Of a stretch of DNA of 64,000 nucleotides, positions 53,803 through 63,101 are shown piece after piece. The stretch covers positions 1-64,000 of the forward strand of contig NZ_AKKE01000127.1 of NCBI RefSeq assembly GCF_000281975.1. The letters run 5' to 3'. Numbering within the stretch: the first letter of the stretch is position 1; every line of letters starts with the position of its first letter. The DNA comes from Novosphingobium sp. AP12. GTDB taxonomy: Bacteria; Pseudomonadota; Alphaproteobacteria; Sphingomonadales; Sphingomonadaceae. The notes under the pieces were generated by a model. It made no database searches. It was not told the DNA's origin and was given only the letters and a program-made list of their open reading frames with translations. The translations under genes were made by a program, and so were the position numbers.

Positions 53803-53896
53803 CCGCGCCCGTCCGGCGACCCACGCACCCTTGCCCCGGCCAGCTTCTCGCTCTAGGCCGCGCCGCGACAGTTTCAGCCTTTCGGAGACCAAGCCC

Positions 53897-54733
53897 ATGT
53901 CCGACCTCGCAGCCCAGATCGAAGCCGCCTTCGACGCTCGCGACACCGTCACACCCGTCAGCGACGACGTGCGTAAAATCGTCGACGAGGCGCTCGAGCT
54001 GCTCGATTCGGGTCAGGCCCGTGTCGCCGAGCCGGACGGCCAGGGCGGCTGGAAGGTCAACCAGTGGCTCAAGAAAGCCGTGCTCCTCAGCTTCCGCCTC
54101 TCCGACAACGCCGTGATCGACTACGGCGCCGCCGGCGCGCCCGCGTTCGACAAGGTGCCGCTCAAGTTCGCCGGCTGGGACGAGGCCCGCTTCAAGGCCG
54201 CCGGCGTGCGCGTCGTGCCCGGCGCCTGCGTCCGCCGCAGCGCCTACATCGCCAAGGGTGTGGTGCTGATGCCCAGCTTCGTGAACTTGGGCGCGCACAT
54301 CGGCGAAGGCACCATGGTCGACACCTGGGCGACCGTCGGCTCCTGCGCCCAGATCGGCAAGAACGTCCACATCTCGGGCGGCGCCGGCATCGGCGGCGTG
54401 CTCGAGCCGCTCCAGGCCGGCCCCGTCATCATTGAGGACGGCGCTTTCATCGGCGCGCGTTCGGAAGTGGCCGAGGGCGTGATCGTGGGTGAAGGTGCGG
54501 TGCTCTCGATGGGCGTGTTCATCGGCGCTTCGACCAAGATCGTCGACCGCGCCACCGGCGAAGTGCATATCGGCCGCGTTCCGCCGTACTCGGTCGTCGT
54601 CCCGGGCGCCCTGCCCGGCAAGCCGCTGCCTGACGGCAACCCCGGTCCCTCGCTCTACTGCGCTGTCATCGTCAAGACCGTCGACGCGCAGACACGCTCG
54701 AAGACCGGCATCAACGAACTCCTGCGCGACTGA
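53897..54733 (+). CDS. dapD: Tetrahydrodipicolinate N-succinyltransferase
   Basis: 278 residues from ATG at 53897 ([17 protein letters not shown]). Helical N-terminal domain, then left-handed beta-helix hexapeptide repeats ([60 protein letters not shown]). Fourth step of the succinylase lysine/DAP route. Needed for peptidoglycan and lysine. Confidence 0.95.
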   Translation: MSDLAAQIEAAFDARDTVTPVSDDVRKIVDEALELLDSGQARVAEPDGQGGWKVNQWLKKAVLLSFRLSDNAVIDYGAAGAPAFDKVPLKFAGWDEARFKAAGVRVVPGACVRRSAYIAKGVVLMPSFVNLGAHIGEGTMVDTWATVGSCAQIGKNVHISGGAGIGGVLEPLQAGPVIIEDGAFIGARSEVAEGVIVGEGAVLSMGVFIGASTKIVDRATGEVHIGRVPPYSVVVPGALPGKPLPDGNPGPSLYCAVIVKTVDAQTRSKTGINELLRD

Positions 54734-54832
54734 AGCGTCTACGCTCGGGGCGGGCGGCGGAACGCTACCCGCCCTGGCGTGTTGTTCGATGCAAAGGGGC
54801 CATCTTAGGCTCCGTGCAATCGGAGGCGCGCC

Positions 54833-55048
54833 ATGGAAACCCAAGGTCAAGAAGTCCATCTCGATACGGAAGAAGCGCGCGGCGGCGAGACCAGCGGCGT
54901 CATGCGTTACGTCCTGCTGATCAGTCTTGTTCTGGCCATCGTCGCCATGACTGCCGTGTGGCTGACCGGCGCCTTCACAACCCCAGAAACCGGCGGCAAT
55001 GCCGACACCGAGAAGGCAGTGGCCGAACAGGCCGACAAGGCGAACTGA
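54833..55048 (+). CDS. Small single-span membrane protein, paralogue of 55820-56023
   Basis: 71 residues. An acidic N-terminus VHLDTEEARGGETSGVMRYV is followed by one hydrophobic helix (LLISLVLAIVAMTAVWLTGA) and an acidic tail. The same EARGG...RYVL pattern recurs in the 67-residue gene at 55820. The N-terminus is likely cytoplasmic. No family name known to me; probably a sphingomonad-specific family. Confidence 0.65.
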   Translation: METQGQEVHLDTEEARGGETSGVMRYVLLISLVLAIVAMTAVWLTGAFTTPETGGNADTEKAVAEQADKAN

Positions 55049-55052
55049 GCCG

Positions 55053-55271
55053 GTGGCGACCGAATTTCGCACAGGCGCCAAAGTGCGCTGGCACTGGGGT
55101 GCTGGCTCTGCAATCGGCAAGATCGCCGAGCGCTTCGAGCGGCGCGTCAGCCGCACCATCAAGGGCAAGCGAATCGCCCGCAACGGCACCCCCGAGAATC
55201 CCGCCTACTTGATCGAGCAGGACGATGGATCGCGCGTGCTCAAGCGGGCTTCCGAATTGGAGCGTGCCTGA
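55053..55271 (+). CDS. DUF2945 (HVA1-type) protein
   Basis: 72 residues from GTG at 55053 (ATEFRTGAKVRWHWG). AYLIEQDDGSRVLKRASEL is the typical end of the small Tudor-like DUF2945/HVA1 domain. Four bases after the membrane-protein stop and one base before the next start, so likely one operon. Function of the family is not established. Confidence 0.75.
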   Translation: MATEFRTGAKVRWHWGAGSAIGKIAERFERRVSRTIKGKRIARNGTPENPAYLIEQDDGSRVLKRASELERA

Positions 55272-55272
55272 C

Positions 55273-55761
55273 ATGGGGGACCTTGATCGTTTCGTGCTCG
55301 CTCAGGACGAGGTTTACGCCCAGGTCAGGGCCGAACTCGTCCTCGGCGAGAAGCGCAGTCACTGGATGTGGTTCGTCTTCCCACAACTGGCGGGTCTCGG
55401 CACCAGTCCGCTGGCGAGAACCTATGCCGTGAGGAGCCTCGAAGAAGCGCGCAGCTATCTCGCCCACCCCGTGCTAGGCCCGCGCCTCGCGGAGTGTACC
55501 CAGCTGATGCTCGGATGGGCGGGAAGCCGCAGTGCCGTCGCGATCCTGGGCACAATCGACGCGATCAAGTTCTGCAGCTGCATGACCCTGTTCGAACTCG
55601 CCGCGCTGGATAACGGCAACGGCGCGGAGCGGTTCAGTCATGCGCTCGACAATTTTTGTCAGGGGCGCCGTGACGAACGGACGCTGCAACTGATGCCAGC
55701 CACCTCCAACCCGCGGGCCCGGCGCGCCGGGAACTTTTTCCCGCGCCTTCGCGTTGTGTGA
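55273..55761 (+). CDS. DUF1810 family protein
   Basis: 162 residues from ATG at 55273 (MGDLDRFVLAQDEVYAQV). KRSHWMWFVFPQLAGLG, ARTYAVRSLEEARSYLAHPV and IDAIKFCSCMTLFELAA are the family signature, with CQGRRDERTLQLM at the end. DUF1810 proteins resemble calpastatin-like helical proteins by annotation; their function is unproven. Confidence 0.8.
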   Translation: MGDLDRFVLAQDEVYAQVRAELVLGEKRSHWMWFVFPQLAGLGTSPLARTYAVRSLEEARSYLAHPVLGPRLAECTQLMLGWAGSRSAVAILGTIDAIKFCSCMTLFELAALDNGNGAERFSHALDNFCQGRRDERTLQLMPATSNPRARRAGNFFPRLRVV

Positions 55762-55819
55762 GACGGCCTGGATAACGTGCGGCCATCGAGACTGCCGTCG
55801 GGCCGACGGGAGACCCGTT

Positions 55820-56023
55820 ATGGAACGTGTCGGTGACGAAGTTCATCTCCACGACGACGAAGCGAGAGGGGGCAGCACACCTCATATCGTCCGTTATGTC
55901 CTGATCGCCAGCCTGATCCTCGCCATCATCGCGATGTCCGCCATCTGGATTTCACGCGCGCTCTACGAACAGGCGCCGCGAGGCCAGGCGGTAACCGCCG
56001 AGCAGCACGCGCTGGGCAGCTGA
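55820..56023 (+). CDS. Small single-span membrane protein, paralogue of 54833-55048
   Basis: 67 residues from ATG at 55820 (MERVGDEVHLHDDEARGG). The helix YVLIASLILAIIAMSAIWIS and preceding EARGGSTPHIVR match the gene 1 kb upstream, so this is a diverged copy with two unrelated genes between. Function unknown. Confidence 0.65.
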   Translation: MERVGDEVHLHDDEARGGSTPHIVRYVLIASLILAIIAMSAIWISRALYEQAPRGQAVTAEQHALGS

Positions 56024-56338
56024 TTTCGGTCGATAAGGATCGGGGAATACAGGGTGAAATTGGCAGGAGCCGTCTGCGTGGCGGTTGCCGAAAGCATCCT
56101 TGCGGATGCGATCCCACCCCGATGCCGCCCCTTTCGCCCCCGGCGAATGGTTCGACAACGCTGCCTACGGCTCCTGTCAAATCTGACGACCCGAAGTCGC
56201 CATCTCCTGTGCAAGCCGGATTAGCCGCAATCCATTTCCAAGTTGTTAACGCGCTCGAAAACCACGGGACCCCGGGCGATCCGGTGACCCGGCTCGATCC
56301 TGTAAGAAATAACGACATTTGCCGCATTTCGGCCGGCG
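56024..56338. other. Intergenic, convergent gene ends
   Basis: About 315 bases between convergent stops. Small frames occur on both strands but none has a ribosome site or family resemblance; the long minus-strand frame through here is a shadow. I see nothing else in it. Confidence 0.35.
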
Positions 56339-56851
56339 TCAGCTCGCTCTGGCCTGCCACTTGCGCTCGGCCACACGCCGCAGCGCCTCGTTCACCGCCG
56401 CCAGCCCCCTGCCGACCTTCTCCCCAAGGGCGCGCGAGATCATGCCGCCCAGTGGTCCGCTCATGATCTCGCCGTTGGTCACCATGCAGGCGGTGGGCGA
56501 AAGTTCGTAAATCTCGACGAATCGGTAGGTCTTGAGCAGCCCGCCCAGTCCCGACATCCCGTATTCGAGCCGTTCGTTCGCCTCCATCAGGAGCACTTTC
56601 GCCGCGCCGCTCTGCGGCTTCATGCCTTCCAGCCTGACCTTGAAGCGAACCATCGCGCCCGGCTCCGCCCGGCCCCGGCTTACCACGTAAAGGGGGTTCC
56701 AGTCCTGCCAGCCTTCGAAGTCGGCGACGAAGTCCCACACCAGTTCCGGCGGGGCGGCGATCTCGATCCGGTGGCCCAGGCACTTGCCGCGAGGGCGGCC
56801 GGGCATATCGTCGCAGCCGGGCAGTTCGTAAGGCGACGGCTCCCGGCTCAC
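56339..56851 (-). CDS. SRPBCC (START-like) family protein
   Basis: 170 residues. HRIEIAAPPELVWDFVADFE, GWQDWNPL, and LEGMKPQSGAAKVLL strands with a long C-terminal helix (ALGEKVGRGLAAVNEALRRV) give the SRPBCC hydrophobic-pocket fold. Ligand unknown. Overlaps the preceding LLM gene by four bases, so the two are co-translated. Confidence 0.8.
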   Translation of the reverse strand: MSREPSPYELPGCDDMPGRPRGKCLGHRIEIAAPPELVWDFVADFEGWQDWNPLYVVSRGRAEPGAMVRFKVRLEGMKPQSGAAKVLLMEANERLEYGMSGLGGLLKTYRFVEIYELSPTACMVTNGEIMSGPLGGMISRALGEKVGRGLAAVNEALRRVAERKWQARAS

Positions 56852-57711
56852 AGCAAGCCCTTGGCCAGCGCCCGCCAGTGCGGCAGCAGCACGTCAAAGC
56901 TGCCCCCCTGAGGCCCCGCGATGACCTGGAGACAGACATGGTCGGCTCCGGCGTCCAGATGCGCCTGCACCCGCTCGGCGGCGGCCTCCACGCTGCCGAT
57001 GGCGAACAGCGCATCCAGCAGCCGGTCGTCACAGGCATCGATCTCGGCCTCGCTGAAGCCGAGGCGCAGCCAGTTGTTCCGGTAGTTGGGCAGTTGGCGG
57101 TAATGCGTGAGCGCACCGAGCGCCAGTTCCCGCGCCTTCGCCGGGTCGGGCTCTAGGATCACGCCTTGCTCCGGGGCCAGCAGCGGCCCTTCCCCAAGGA
57201 TCGCCCGGGCCTGCGCGGTATGCTCGGGCGTCACGAGATAGGGATGCGCGCCCGATGTCCGCTCGCCCGAAAGCGCGACCATCTTCGGCCCTAGCGCGGC
57301 GAGGCAAAGGTTATCGCGCGGCATGTCGGCGGCGAGCAGCCCATCGAGGAAGGCCGAGGTCACTTCCAGCGGCTTGCCCCATTTCTCGCCGATGATCGGG
57401 CCGTGGCTGATGCCGAGGCCGAGCAGCGTGCGCGCCTTCCACTCGGCGGGCAGGGCCGCGAACCACGCGGCAAGCTCGGCCGGTTCGTGCTTCCAGATGT
57501 TGAGGATGCCCGTCGCGATCGTCATGCGCGAGGTGGCCCCCAGCAGCCGCTCCACGTCGGCGGGCGCGCCGTCGTCGATGCCGCCGGGAATCCACACCGC
57601 CCCGTAGCCCAGCGCCTCGAGTTCCTCGGCCGCCGCGCTCGACCGCGCCTTGTCGCCGAAGCGCATTTCCAGCGACCACAGGCCGACTTTTCCGATCGCG
57701 GGCACGGTCAT
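56848..57711 (-). CDS. LLM-class flavin/F420-type oxidoreductase
   Basis: 287 residues from ATG at 57711 (MTVPAIGKVGLWSLEMRF), with GGAGGAG six bases upstream; an ATG at 57726 lacks one. Luciferase-like barrel: LEALGYGAVWIPGG, IATGILNIWKHEPAELA, TLLGLGISHGPIIGEKWGKP and GADHVCLQVI. Resembles the TIGR03620-type F420-dependent group; whether it uses FMN or F420 cannot be told. Paired with the SRPBCC gene. Confidence 0.75.
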   Translation of the reverse strand: MTVPAIGKVGLWSLEMRFGDKARSSAAAEELEALGYGAVWIPGGIDDGAPADVERLLGATSRMTIATGILNIWKHEPAELAAWFAALPAEWKARTLLGLGISHGPIIGEKWGKPLEVTSAFLDGLLAADMPRDNLCLAALGPKMVALSGERTSGAHPYLVTPEHTAQARAILGEGPLLAPEQGVILEPDPAKARELALGALTHYRQLPNYRNNWLRLGFSEAEIDACDDRLLDALFAIGSVEAAAERVQAHLDAGADHVCLQVIAGPQGGSFDVLLPHWRALAKGLL

Positions 57712-57877
57712 GGCTCTCTCCTCCATCTATGGCCTGCGATCCTGCGATCACCGCCCTGCCCCTTCAAGGCCTTTCGCCCTCACCCGGCCGGCATCGCCCC
57801 AGCGACCAAAGCAGCCTCGCGCCCCGCCCGCCAAACGTCCAGTTGATCGGACCCGGTACGCAGCCTAGCCCTTTGGA

Positions 57878-59497
57878 ATGGGAGAGTTCGACTACATCAT
57901 CGTCGGCGGAGGCAGCGCCGGCTGCGTGCTTGCCAACCGTCTCAGCGCCGATCCGAAGACGCGCGTCCTGCTGCTCGAGGCGGGCGGCAAGGACGATTAC
58001 ATCTGGATTCGCGTGCCGGTGGGCTACCTCTACTGCATTGGCAACCCGCGCACCGACTGGTGCATGTCCACCGAGGCCGAGGAAGGTCTGGGAGGACGCG
58101 CCCTGAAATACCCGCGCGGGCGAGTGCTGGGCGGCTCGTCGTCGATCAACGGCATGATCTACATGCGGGGGCAGGCCGCCGACTACGACGGCTGGCGGCA
58201 GGCAGGCAACACCGGCTGGGGCTGGGACGACGTGCTCCCGTACTTCACCCGCGCCGAGGACCACTACGAGGGAGCCAGCGAGTTCCACGGCGGCGGCGGC
58301 GAGATCCGGGTCGAGCGCCAGCGCTTGCGCTGGGACATCCTCGAAGCCTTCCGCGACGCCTGCGGCGAGCATGGCATCCCGCACTCCTACGACTTCAACA
58401 CCGGCGACAACGAGGGTGCGGGCTTTTTCCAGGTCACCCAGCGCAAGGGCTGGCGCTGGAGCGCCTCGGACGCCTTCCTGAAACCCGTACGAAGCCGCGC
58501 CAACCTCAAGATCGAGACCGGCGCTCTGGTCGACCGCGTGATCGTCGAGGAGCGCCGCGCGGTGGGCGTCGCCTATTCGGTCGGCGGCGTGAAATGCGAG
58601 GCGCGGGCGGGCGGCGAAGTGATCCTCGCGGCAGGCGCGATCGGCTCCCCCGCGATCCTCGAGCGCAGCGGCATCGGCGGCGCGGCGCGGCTGTCAGGCC
58701 TCGGGATCACCCCTGTGCTCGACCGCCCTGAGGTCGGCGCCAACCTGCAGGACCACTTGCAACTGCGTTGCGCCTGGCGCGTCTCGGGTGTCGCCACGCT
58801 CAACGCGCGGGCGGCGAACCTCTTCGGCAAGGCGCTGATCGGCATGGAGTATGCACTGCGCCGCACTGGCCCGATGGCGATGGCACCAAGCCAGCTCGGC
58901 GTCTTCACGCGCAGCCACCCGAGGTACGCCACCGCCAACCTCGAATACCACGTCCAGCCGCTCAGCCTCGCGGCCTTCGGCGGCGCGCTCGACCCGTTCC
59001 CCGCCTTCACCGCCAGCGTCTGCAACCTCAGGCCCGAGAGCCGGGGCTCCACCCACGTCACCACCGCCGACCCCGCCATCGCACCCTCGATCCGACCCAA
59101 CTACCTCTCCGCCGAGGAAGACCGCCGCGTCGCCGCAGAGGCCATCCGCATCACCCGCGGCATCGTCGCCGAGCCCGCGTTGGCGAAATACCACCCCGAG
59201 GAAGTGCGCCCCGGCATCGCCTTCCAGAGCGAGGAAGACCTCCAGCGCGCGGCAGCCGAGATCGGCACCACCATCTTCCACCCGGTCGGCACGGCAGCGT
59301 TGGGTACGGTCGTCGATCCCGAGCTTCGCGTGATCGGCGTGGGAGCCCTGCGCGTGATCGACGCTTCGGTGATGCCCGCGATCACATCGGGCAACACCAA
59401 TGCGCCGACGATGATGATCGCGGAGAAGGGGGCGGAGATGGTTCTGGCTGCAGGAAAAGCTCAGCAGTCCTCCCATCCGGCCCCGGGCCTTGCCTAG
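57878..59497 (+). CDS. GMC-family oxidoreductase (choline dehydrogenase-like)
   Basis: 539 residues. FAD-binding DYIIVGGGSAGCVLANRLS, GMC signature 1 (RVLGGSSSINGMIYMRGQ), signature 2 region (AAGAIGSPAILERSGIGG), and the active-site His in FHPVGTAALG with the final GNTNAPTMMIAEKGAEMV. Oxidises alcohols in the cytoplasm; substrate unknown. Its stop overlaps the convergent isomerase gene by four bases. Confidence 0.9.
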   Translation: MGEFDYIIVGGGSAGCVLANRLSADPKTRVLLLEAGGKDDYIWIRVPVGYLYCIGNPRTDWCMSTEAEEGLGGRALKYPRGRVLGGSSSINGMIYMRGQAADYDGWRQAGNTGWGWDDVLPYFTRAEDHYEGASEFHGGGGEIRVERQRLRWDILEAFRDACGEHGIPHSYDFNTGDNEGAGFFQVTQRKGWRWSASDAFLKPVRSRANLKIETGALVDRVIVEERRAVGVAYSVGGVKCEARAGGEVILAAGAIGSPAILERSGIGGAARLSGLGITPVLDRPEVGANLQDHLQLRCAWRVSGVATLNARAANLFGKALIGMEYALRRTGPMAMAPSQLGVFTRSHPRYATANLEYHVQPLSLAAFGGALDPFPAFTASVCNLRPESRGSTHVTTADPAIAPSIRPNYLSAEEDRRVAAEAIRITRGIVAEPALAKYHPEEVRPGIAFQSEEDLQRAAAEIGTTIFHPVGTAALGTVVDPELRVIGVGALRVIDASVMPAITSGNTNAPTMMIAEKGAEMVLAAGKAQQSSHPAPGLA

Positions 59498-60306
59498 ACC
59501 AGCAGCTCCCGCGTGCGCTTGACGATCTCGCCGACGTATTCCCGCGCCGGACGCCCGCTTTGCGCCGCCGCCATCAGCGGCACTTCGAGGCCGAGCACCT
59601 GCCCCCGAGGGAGCGCTTCCACGAATTCGCGCATCGGCAGTTCGCCCTGCCCGGGGATCATGCGGCCCGACATCGCCTCGGTCATGTAGTCACCCTCGGC
59701 CTTGCGCGGAGCGTCGCTCAATTGGACGTGGCCGATCAGTGCGGGGTCGAGTTCCGCGATCTGCCGCACGGTCCCGCCCGAGCGGAAGAAGTGCATCGAA
59801 TCGATCAGCACCGTCGCCTTGCCCTCGCCGATGTGGCGAACAGCATCGAGCGCCTCTGGCAGCGAGCGGATGGTGAAGATCGGGCAGAACTCGATCGAGA
59901 ACTCCATGCCCCTCTCCTCCGCCATGCCCGCCAGAACCGCCAGCTGATCGAGCGCGCGGTCGCGCTCCGTGCCCATGTCCACTGCGTTGACGCGTAGCGC
60001 GCCGAGGTCGGCGAAGAGGTCCATGTCGGCGGCGCGGTCGGCGGCGTCGAGGTCGGGTGAGACGCCAAGCCCCTCGGCGATCGAGATCGAGATGCCCTGG
60101 TCCGCCAGCACGGCCTTGAGCTCACGCCGCAGCCCGGCATCCTCGCGCAACGACCAAGCGGGGTAGCCGTGCGGGTTGAACCGCTCCGGCAACTGCGCAA
60201 GCCCCATCGAGACAGCCTTGCAGCCGAGATCGGCGGCGAGCGTCACATGCTCGACCGGACCGAGCCCGAGCACGGTCAGCAGTTCCAGCCCCAGCGGATG
60301 ACCCAT
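59494..60306 (-). CDS. Sugar phosphate isomerase/epimerase-like TIM-barrel protein
   Basis: 270 residues from ATG at 60306 (MGHPLGLELLTVLGLGP); upstream in-frame sequence is non-conserved. Xylose isomerase-like barrel with metal ligands: RGMEFSIEFCPIFTI (Glu), TVLIDSMHFFRSGGT (Asp, His), IGHVQLSDAPRK (His, Asp) and QVLGLEVPL (Glu). Substrate unknown. Convergent neighbour of the GMC gene suggests a shared sugar or cyclitol pathway, which is only inference. Confidence 0.78.
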   Translation of the reverse strand: MGHPLGLELLTVLGLGPVEHVTLAADLGCKAVSMGLAQLPERFNPHGYPAWSLREDAGLRRELKAVLADQGISISIAEGLGVSPDLDAADRAADMDLFADLGALRVNAVDMGTERDRALDQLAVLAGMAEERGMEFSIEFCPIFTIRSLPEALDAVRHIGEGKATVLIDSMHFFRSGGTVRQIAELDPALIGHVQLSDAPRKAEGDYMTEAMSGRMIPGQGELPMREFVEALPRGQVLGLEVPLMAAAQSGRPAREYVGEIVKRTRELLV

Positions 60307-60394
60307 GAATGCGATTCCTCTCCCGTTTGGGCAGGATATACAGGCTTGCGCGCGCACCGACACGGGCAATTCGCATGGCTCTGCCGGGGGCGGC

Positions 60395-60433
60395 AAAAAC
60401 GAAGGCGCGGCAGTGGTGGCTCCGCCGCGCCTT
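60395..60433 (-). terminator. Rho-independent terminator of the 60543-60878 gene
   Basis: On the minus strand AAGGCGCGGC pairs with GCCGCGCCTT (60402-60411 and 60424-60433), followed by CGTTTTT. Ten perfect pairs with a 12-base loop. Confidence 0.6.
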
Positions 60434-60542
60434 GCGCTTCTCCCCTTCCTTGGCTCCTCGCAAAGGGCCCAGCCGACCCTTCGCGTCATTCTCCCTGCGA
60501 TGTTCTGTTCTTCCACCCTTGGCCCGGCTTTGCCGTGTGCCC

Positions 60543-60878
60543 TCAGACGAGCTTCTTCTGCAGCCGCACCAGCGCGCGATCGATTTCGGCACGGGCGTTG
60601 TCGCCGACCTCACCCTCGACCACCCGGTAGACGATCCGTCCATTCTCCAGCGAATAGGCCACTGTCGCCATGCCGTCGTTGAAACTGGCAAGGTAAAGCG
60701 CCGGCTTGCGCTGGATAAGGGCGAGATCGTCCGCTCGGGGAACCAGCGTGTCGCGCATGTAGTAGGCGCCTGTCATAGCGCTCTTTTCCACGTGCGTGTC
60801 GGCAGCGTGCCCTGGACCGGAAACCGCCATCACAGACAGGACTAGACCCGCCTGCAATGCTGTCAGGAATTGCTTCAT
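60543..60878 (-). CDS. Small secreted DUF302-like or unknown protein
   Basis: 111 residues from ATG at 60878 with GGGAGAGG nine bases upstream. Signal peptide (FLTALQAGLVLSVMAVSGPG) ending HAADT. Mature part about 85 residues with YLASFNDGMATVAYSLENG. Family not certain. Periplasmic or secreted. Confidence 0.6.
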   Translation of the reverse strand: MKQFLTALQAGLVLSVMAVSGPGHAADTHVEKSAMTGAYYMRDTLVPRADDLALIQRKPALYLASFNDGMATVAYSLENGRIVYRVVEGEVGDNARAEIDRALVRLQKKLV

Positions 60879-61320
60879 GACAAACATCCTCTCCCGTGGC
60901 GGTACCGACATGGGCCCGTCATCTGGTGAGACAATTCGTACCATCGGCGATGGTTTCCCGGAAGCGAACAATCCTCAGGAACCTTAGGAATTCCGCCGTT
61001 TCCGCGCCGCAAAACGATATCCGTACTAGCTGGTTCGCCCTTTTCGGGCCCGTCGCTGGGACGGCTGGAGAACGCCGATCTCGGCCGCCGTAGCGGAAAG
61101 CGCCGATCCGGCGCCCCATCCCGTCTCCGGATCGTCACCGAACGCGCTAATCTCCTTTCTGGACATCGCCCTGACGTTTATGGTGCATGCTGCAGCCGCA
61201 AATGCGGCCGCTGAGCGAAAATCGGCCCGAATCGCCCGCCGTCGGTGGGTTTCGGAACCCTCCCGCCGGGCCCGCGTTGGACGGACCGGCACGCGACTAC
61301 CCACCAGAAAGGCCCCGAAA
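60879..61320. other. Divergent intergenic region
   Basis: About 440 bases between divergent starts (small secreted protein, OsmC); presumably both promoters. AAAGG precedes the osmC ATG by about eight bases. No gene with convincing features; short frames here look random. Confidence 0.35.
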
Positions 61321-61749
61321 ATGACCACCAATAACGCCTCCGCCCGCTACGAAGGTCTCGGCAAGGACGGCAAGGGCTCGATCAGCACCAAGTCCGGCGT
61401 CCTCAGCGAGCAGCCCTACGGCTTCGGCACCCGCTTCGAGGGCAAGCCCGGCACCAACCCCGAGGAACTGATCGCCGCCGCCCACGCCTCGTGCTTCACC
61501 ATGGCGACGAGCTTCGCGCTGGCCGCCGCCGGTCATGCTGACGGCACGCTCGATACCCAGTGCACCGTCACGCTCGACAAGGACGGTGACGGCTTCTCGG
61601 TCACCAAGTCGGCGCTGACGCTGACTGCCTCGATCCCCGGCATCACGCCCGAGGACTTCGCCCGCATCGCCGACGAGGCCAAGGCCGGCTGCCCGATCTC
61701 CAAGCTTCTGAAGTGCGAGATCACGCTCGAGAAGTCGCTGGTCGGCTAA
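61321..61749 (+). CDS. osmC: OsmC/Ohr-family peroxide-detoxifying protein
   Basis: 142 residues from ATG at 61321. Conserved NPEELIAAAHASCFTMATSF with the first Cys and KAGCPISKLLKCEITL with the second. Thiol peroxidase for organic hydroperoxides. A strong terminator follows. Confidence 0.9.
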   Translation: MTTNNASARYEGLGKDGKGSISTKSGVLSEQPYGFGTRFEGKPGTNPEELIAAAHASCFTMATSFALAAAGHADGTLDTQCTVTLDKDGDGFSVTKSALTLTASIPGITPEDFARIADEAKAGCPISKLLKCEITLEKSLVG

Positions 61750-61787
61750 GCCAGACTGGCTTTCACCGGCCGCATCGGCCAAGGCGA

Positions 61788-61819
61788 ACAGGCGCGGCGA
61801 CCATCGCCGCGCCTGTTTT
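61788..61819 (+). terminator. Rho-independent terminator after osmC
   Basis: ACAGGCGCGGCGA (61788-61800), loop CCA, TCGCCGCGCCTGT (61804-61816) and a T run to 61819. Thirteen perfect pairs. Confidence 0.85.
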
Positions 61820-61837
61820 GCCTGAAGGACCAGCGCC

Positions 61838-62146
61838 ATGGCCGGTGACGACGAAGACTACGTCTATGACGAGGAAAGCGGCGAGTGGCTGCCCGCCGGC
61901 GAACTTGCCCAGCGCCGCGCTGCTGCCGACACTATCGAAGTGCGCGACGCCGTCGGCAACCTCCTGGCGGACGGAGACCAGGTCACGCTCATCAAGGACC
62001 TCGACGTCAAGGGAGCGGGGCAGACGCTCAAGCAGGGCACGCTCATCAAGTCGATCCGCCTGACCGGTGACCCGCAGGAGATCGACTGCAAGTTCCCGGG
62101 CATCAAGGGTCTCGTCCTGCGCGCGGAATTCGTCCGCAAGCGCTGA
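61838..62146 (+). CDS. PhnA/YjdM C-terminal domain protein
   Basis: 102 residues. VRDAVGNLLADGDQVTLIKD, LDVKGAGQTLKQGTLIKSIR and DCKFPGIKGLVLRAEFVRKR are the conserved YjdM (PhnA) domain. The usual N-terminal zinc ribbon is replaced by an acidic segment. Despite its old name it is not a phosphonate enzyme; function unknown. Confidence 0.82.
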   Translation: MAGDDEDYVYDEESGEWLPAGELAQRRAAADTIEVRDAVGNLLADGDQVTLIKDLDVKGAGQTLKQGTLIKSIRLTGDPQEIDCKFPGIKGLVLRAEFVRKR

Positions 62147-62210
62147 GGCCAGGAACGCGGACCCACCTGCGGCGTTCAATCGGGCGGAGGGGTAGTCGGA
62201 GCAAGCCGCC

Positions 62211-62654
62211 ATGCCTGGAACCCGGACCCTGATCGCCGCCGCCCTCGCGGGCACGATAGCCCTGGGCACGCTGGCGGGCGCCGCGATCCCGGCGAACATG
62301 AAATCTTCGGCGGCTCCCGACTGGCGCGAAACTTACCGCGCTGCGCCCGCGATGGACGGGCAGGACTACTACGTCGAACCCGCTCCGCAGGACCTTGCGC
62401 CGCCCATGGCGACGACCTCGTGGCTATACTCCTCCCCGGGTGCCGCCCGGGAGGACGTCGCCCTTATTCCCTACGCCTATGACGACGATGAACTGGCGGA
62501 CGAAGATACGCTCCCGGTCGGCTACGACCCTGCCGAACCTGCCCCTTCGGAAAATGCCTCCGCCGATCAGCAGGCCTCCGCCGCACAGGAAGTCGCGGAG
62601 GAGGTGAAGCAGGCCGAAGCGGAAGCCGCGCCGCGTCCAGCCACCGCCTCGTAG
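62211..62654 (+). CDS. Secreted acidic hypothetical protein
   Basis: 147 residues with a signal peptide (LIAAALAGTIALGTLAGAAI). The mature part is Pro/Ala/Glu-rich and acidic with no predicted fold. Probably periplasmic. No family recognised. Confidence 0.55.
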   Translation: MPGTRTLIAAALAGTIALGTLAGAAIPANMKSSAAPDWRETYRAAPAMDGQDYYVEPAPQDLAPPMATTSWLYSSPGAAREDVALIPYAYDDDELADEDTLPVGYDPAEPAPSENASADQQASAAQEVAEEVKQAEAEAAPRPATAS

Positions 62655-62660
62655 CCGCCC

Positions 62661-63101
62661 TCACTCGCCCTTGGTGCGTGGCCGGCGTTCGGTCCATGCG
62701 CAGCCGCTGCGGGTCTCGGAGCCGATCTGGAGCGTCGCGGCAAATGGATAGCGCGCATCCGACATGCCGTCGGTGCATTGGGTCGGCGTGACCGCCAGCG
62801 TCACCGCGCCTGCCTTCAGCGTCCCGCTATAGGAAACCCCGCCCCGGCCGGCAAAGCGGCTCACCGCCGCCGTCTCGCCCTTCGCGTTGTCGGGCGTCGT
62901 GTAGGTCATGCCATCGGCGCTGACCTTGCCGCCCCAGAACGGCTCGGTTCCAAGGAAATGCACCGTCTCGTCGGCGGCGATGCCGTTCCACGGATGGTGG
63001 TCCGTCGCGTCACCCGGCACCTGTTCTGCTGCCGAATGACATGCTGCAACAGCGAGCAGTACAAGGGGGGCGGCAAAACGAAGCGGTTTCGAGATGGTCA
63101 T
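62661..63101 (-). CDS. Putative lipoprotein (COG3650-like)
   Basis: 146 residues from ATG at 63101 (MTISKPLRFAAPLVLLAV). Lipobox AVAAC. FLGTEPFWGGKVSADGMTY and SGCAWTERRPR at the C-terminus match the small COG3650-type lipoproteins. Role unknown. Confidence 0.65.
   Translation of the reverse strand: MTISKPLRFAAPLVLLAVAACHSAAEQVPGDATDHHPWNGIAADETVHFLGTEPFWGGKVSADGMTYTTPDNAKGETAAVSRFAGRGGVSYSGTLKAGAVTLAVTPTQCTDGMSDARYPFAATLQIGSETRSGCAWTERRPRTKGE

Noticed and set aside
55926-57116. 396-codon minus-strand frame
   Set aside because: Overlaps the SRPBCC and LLM genes in another frame and is low-complexity.
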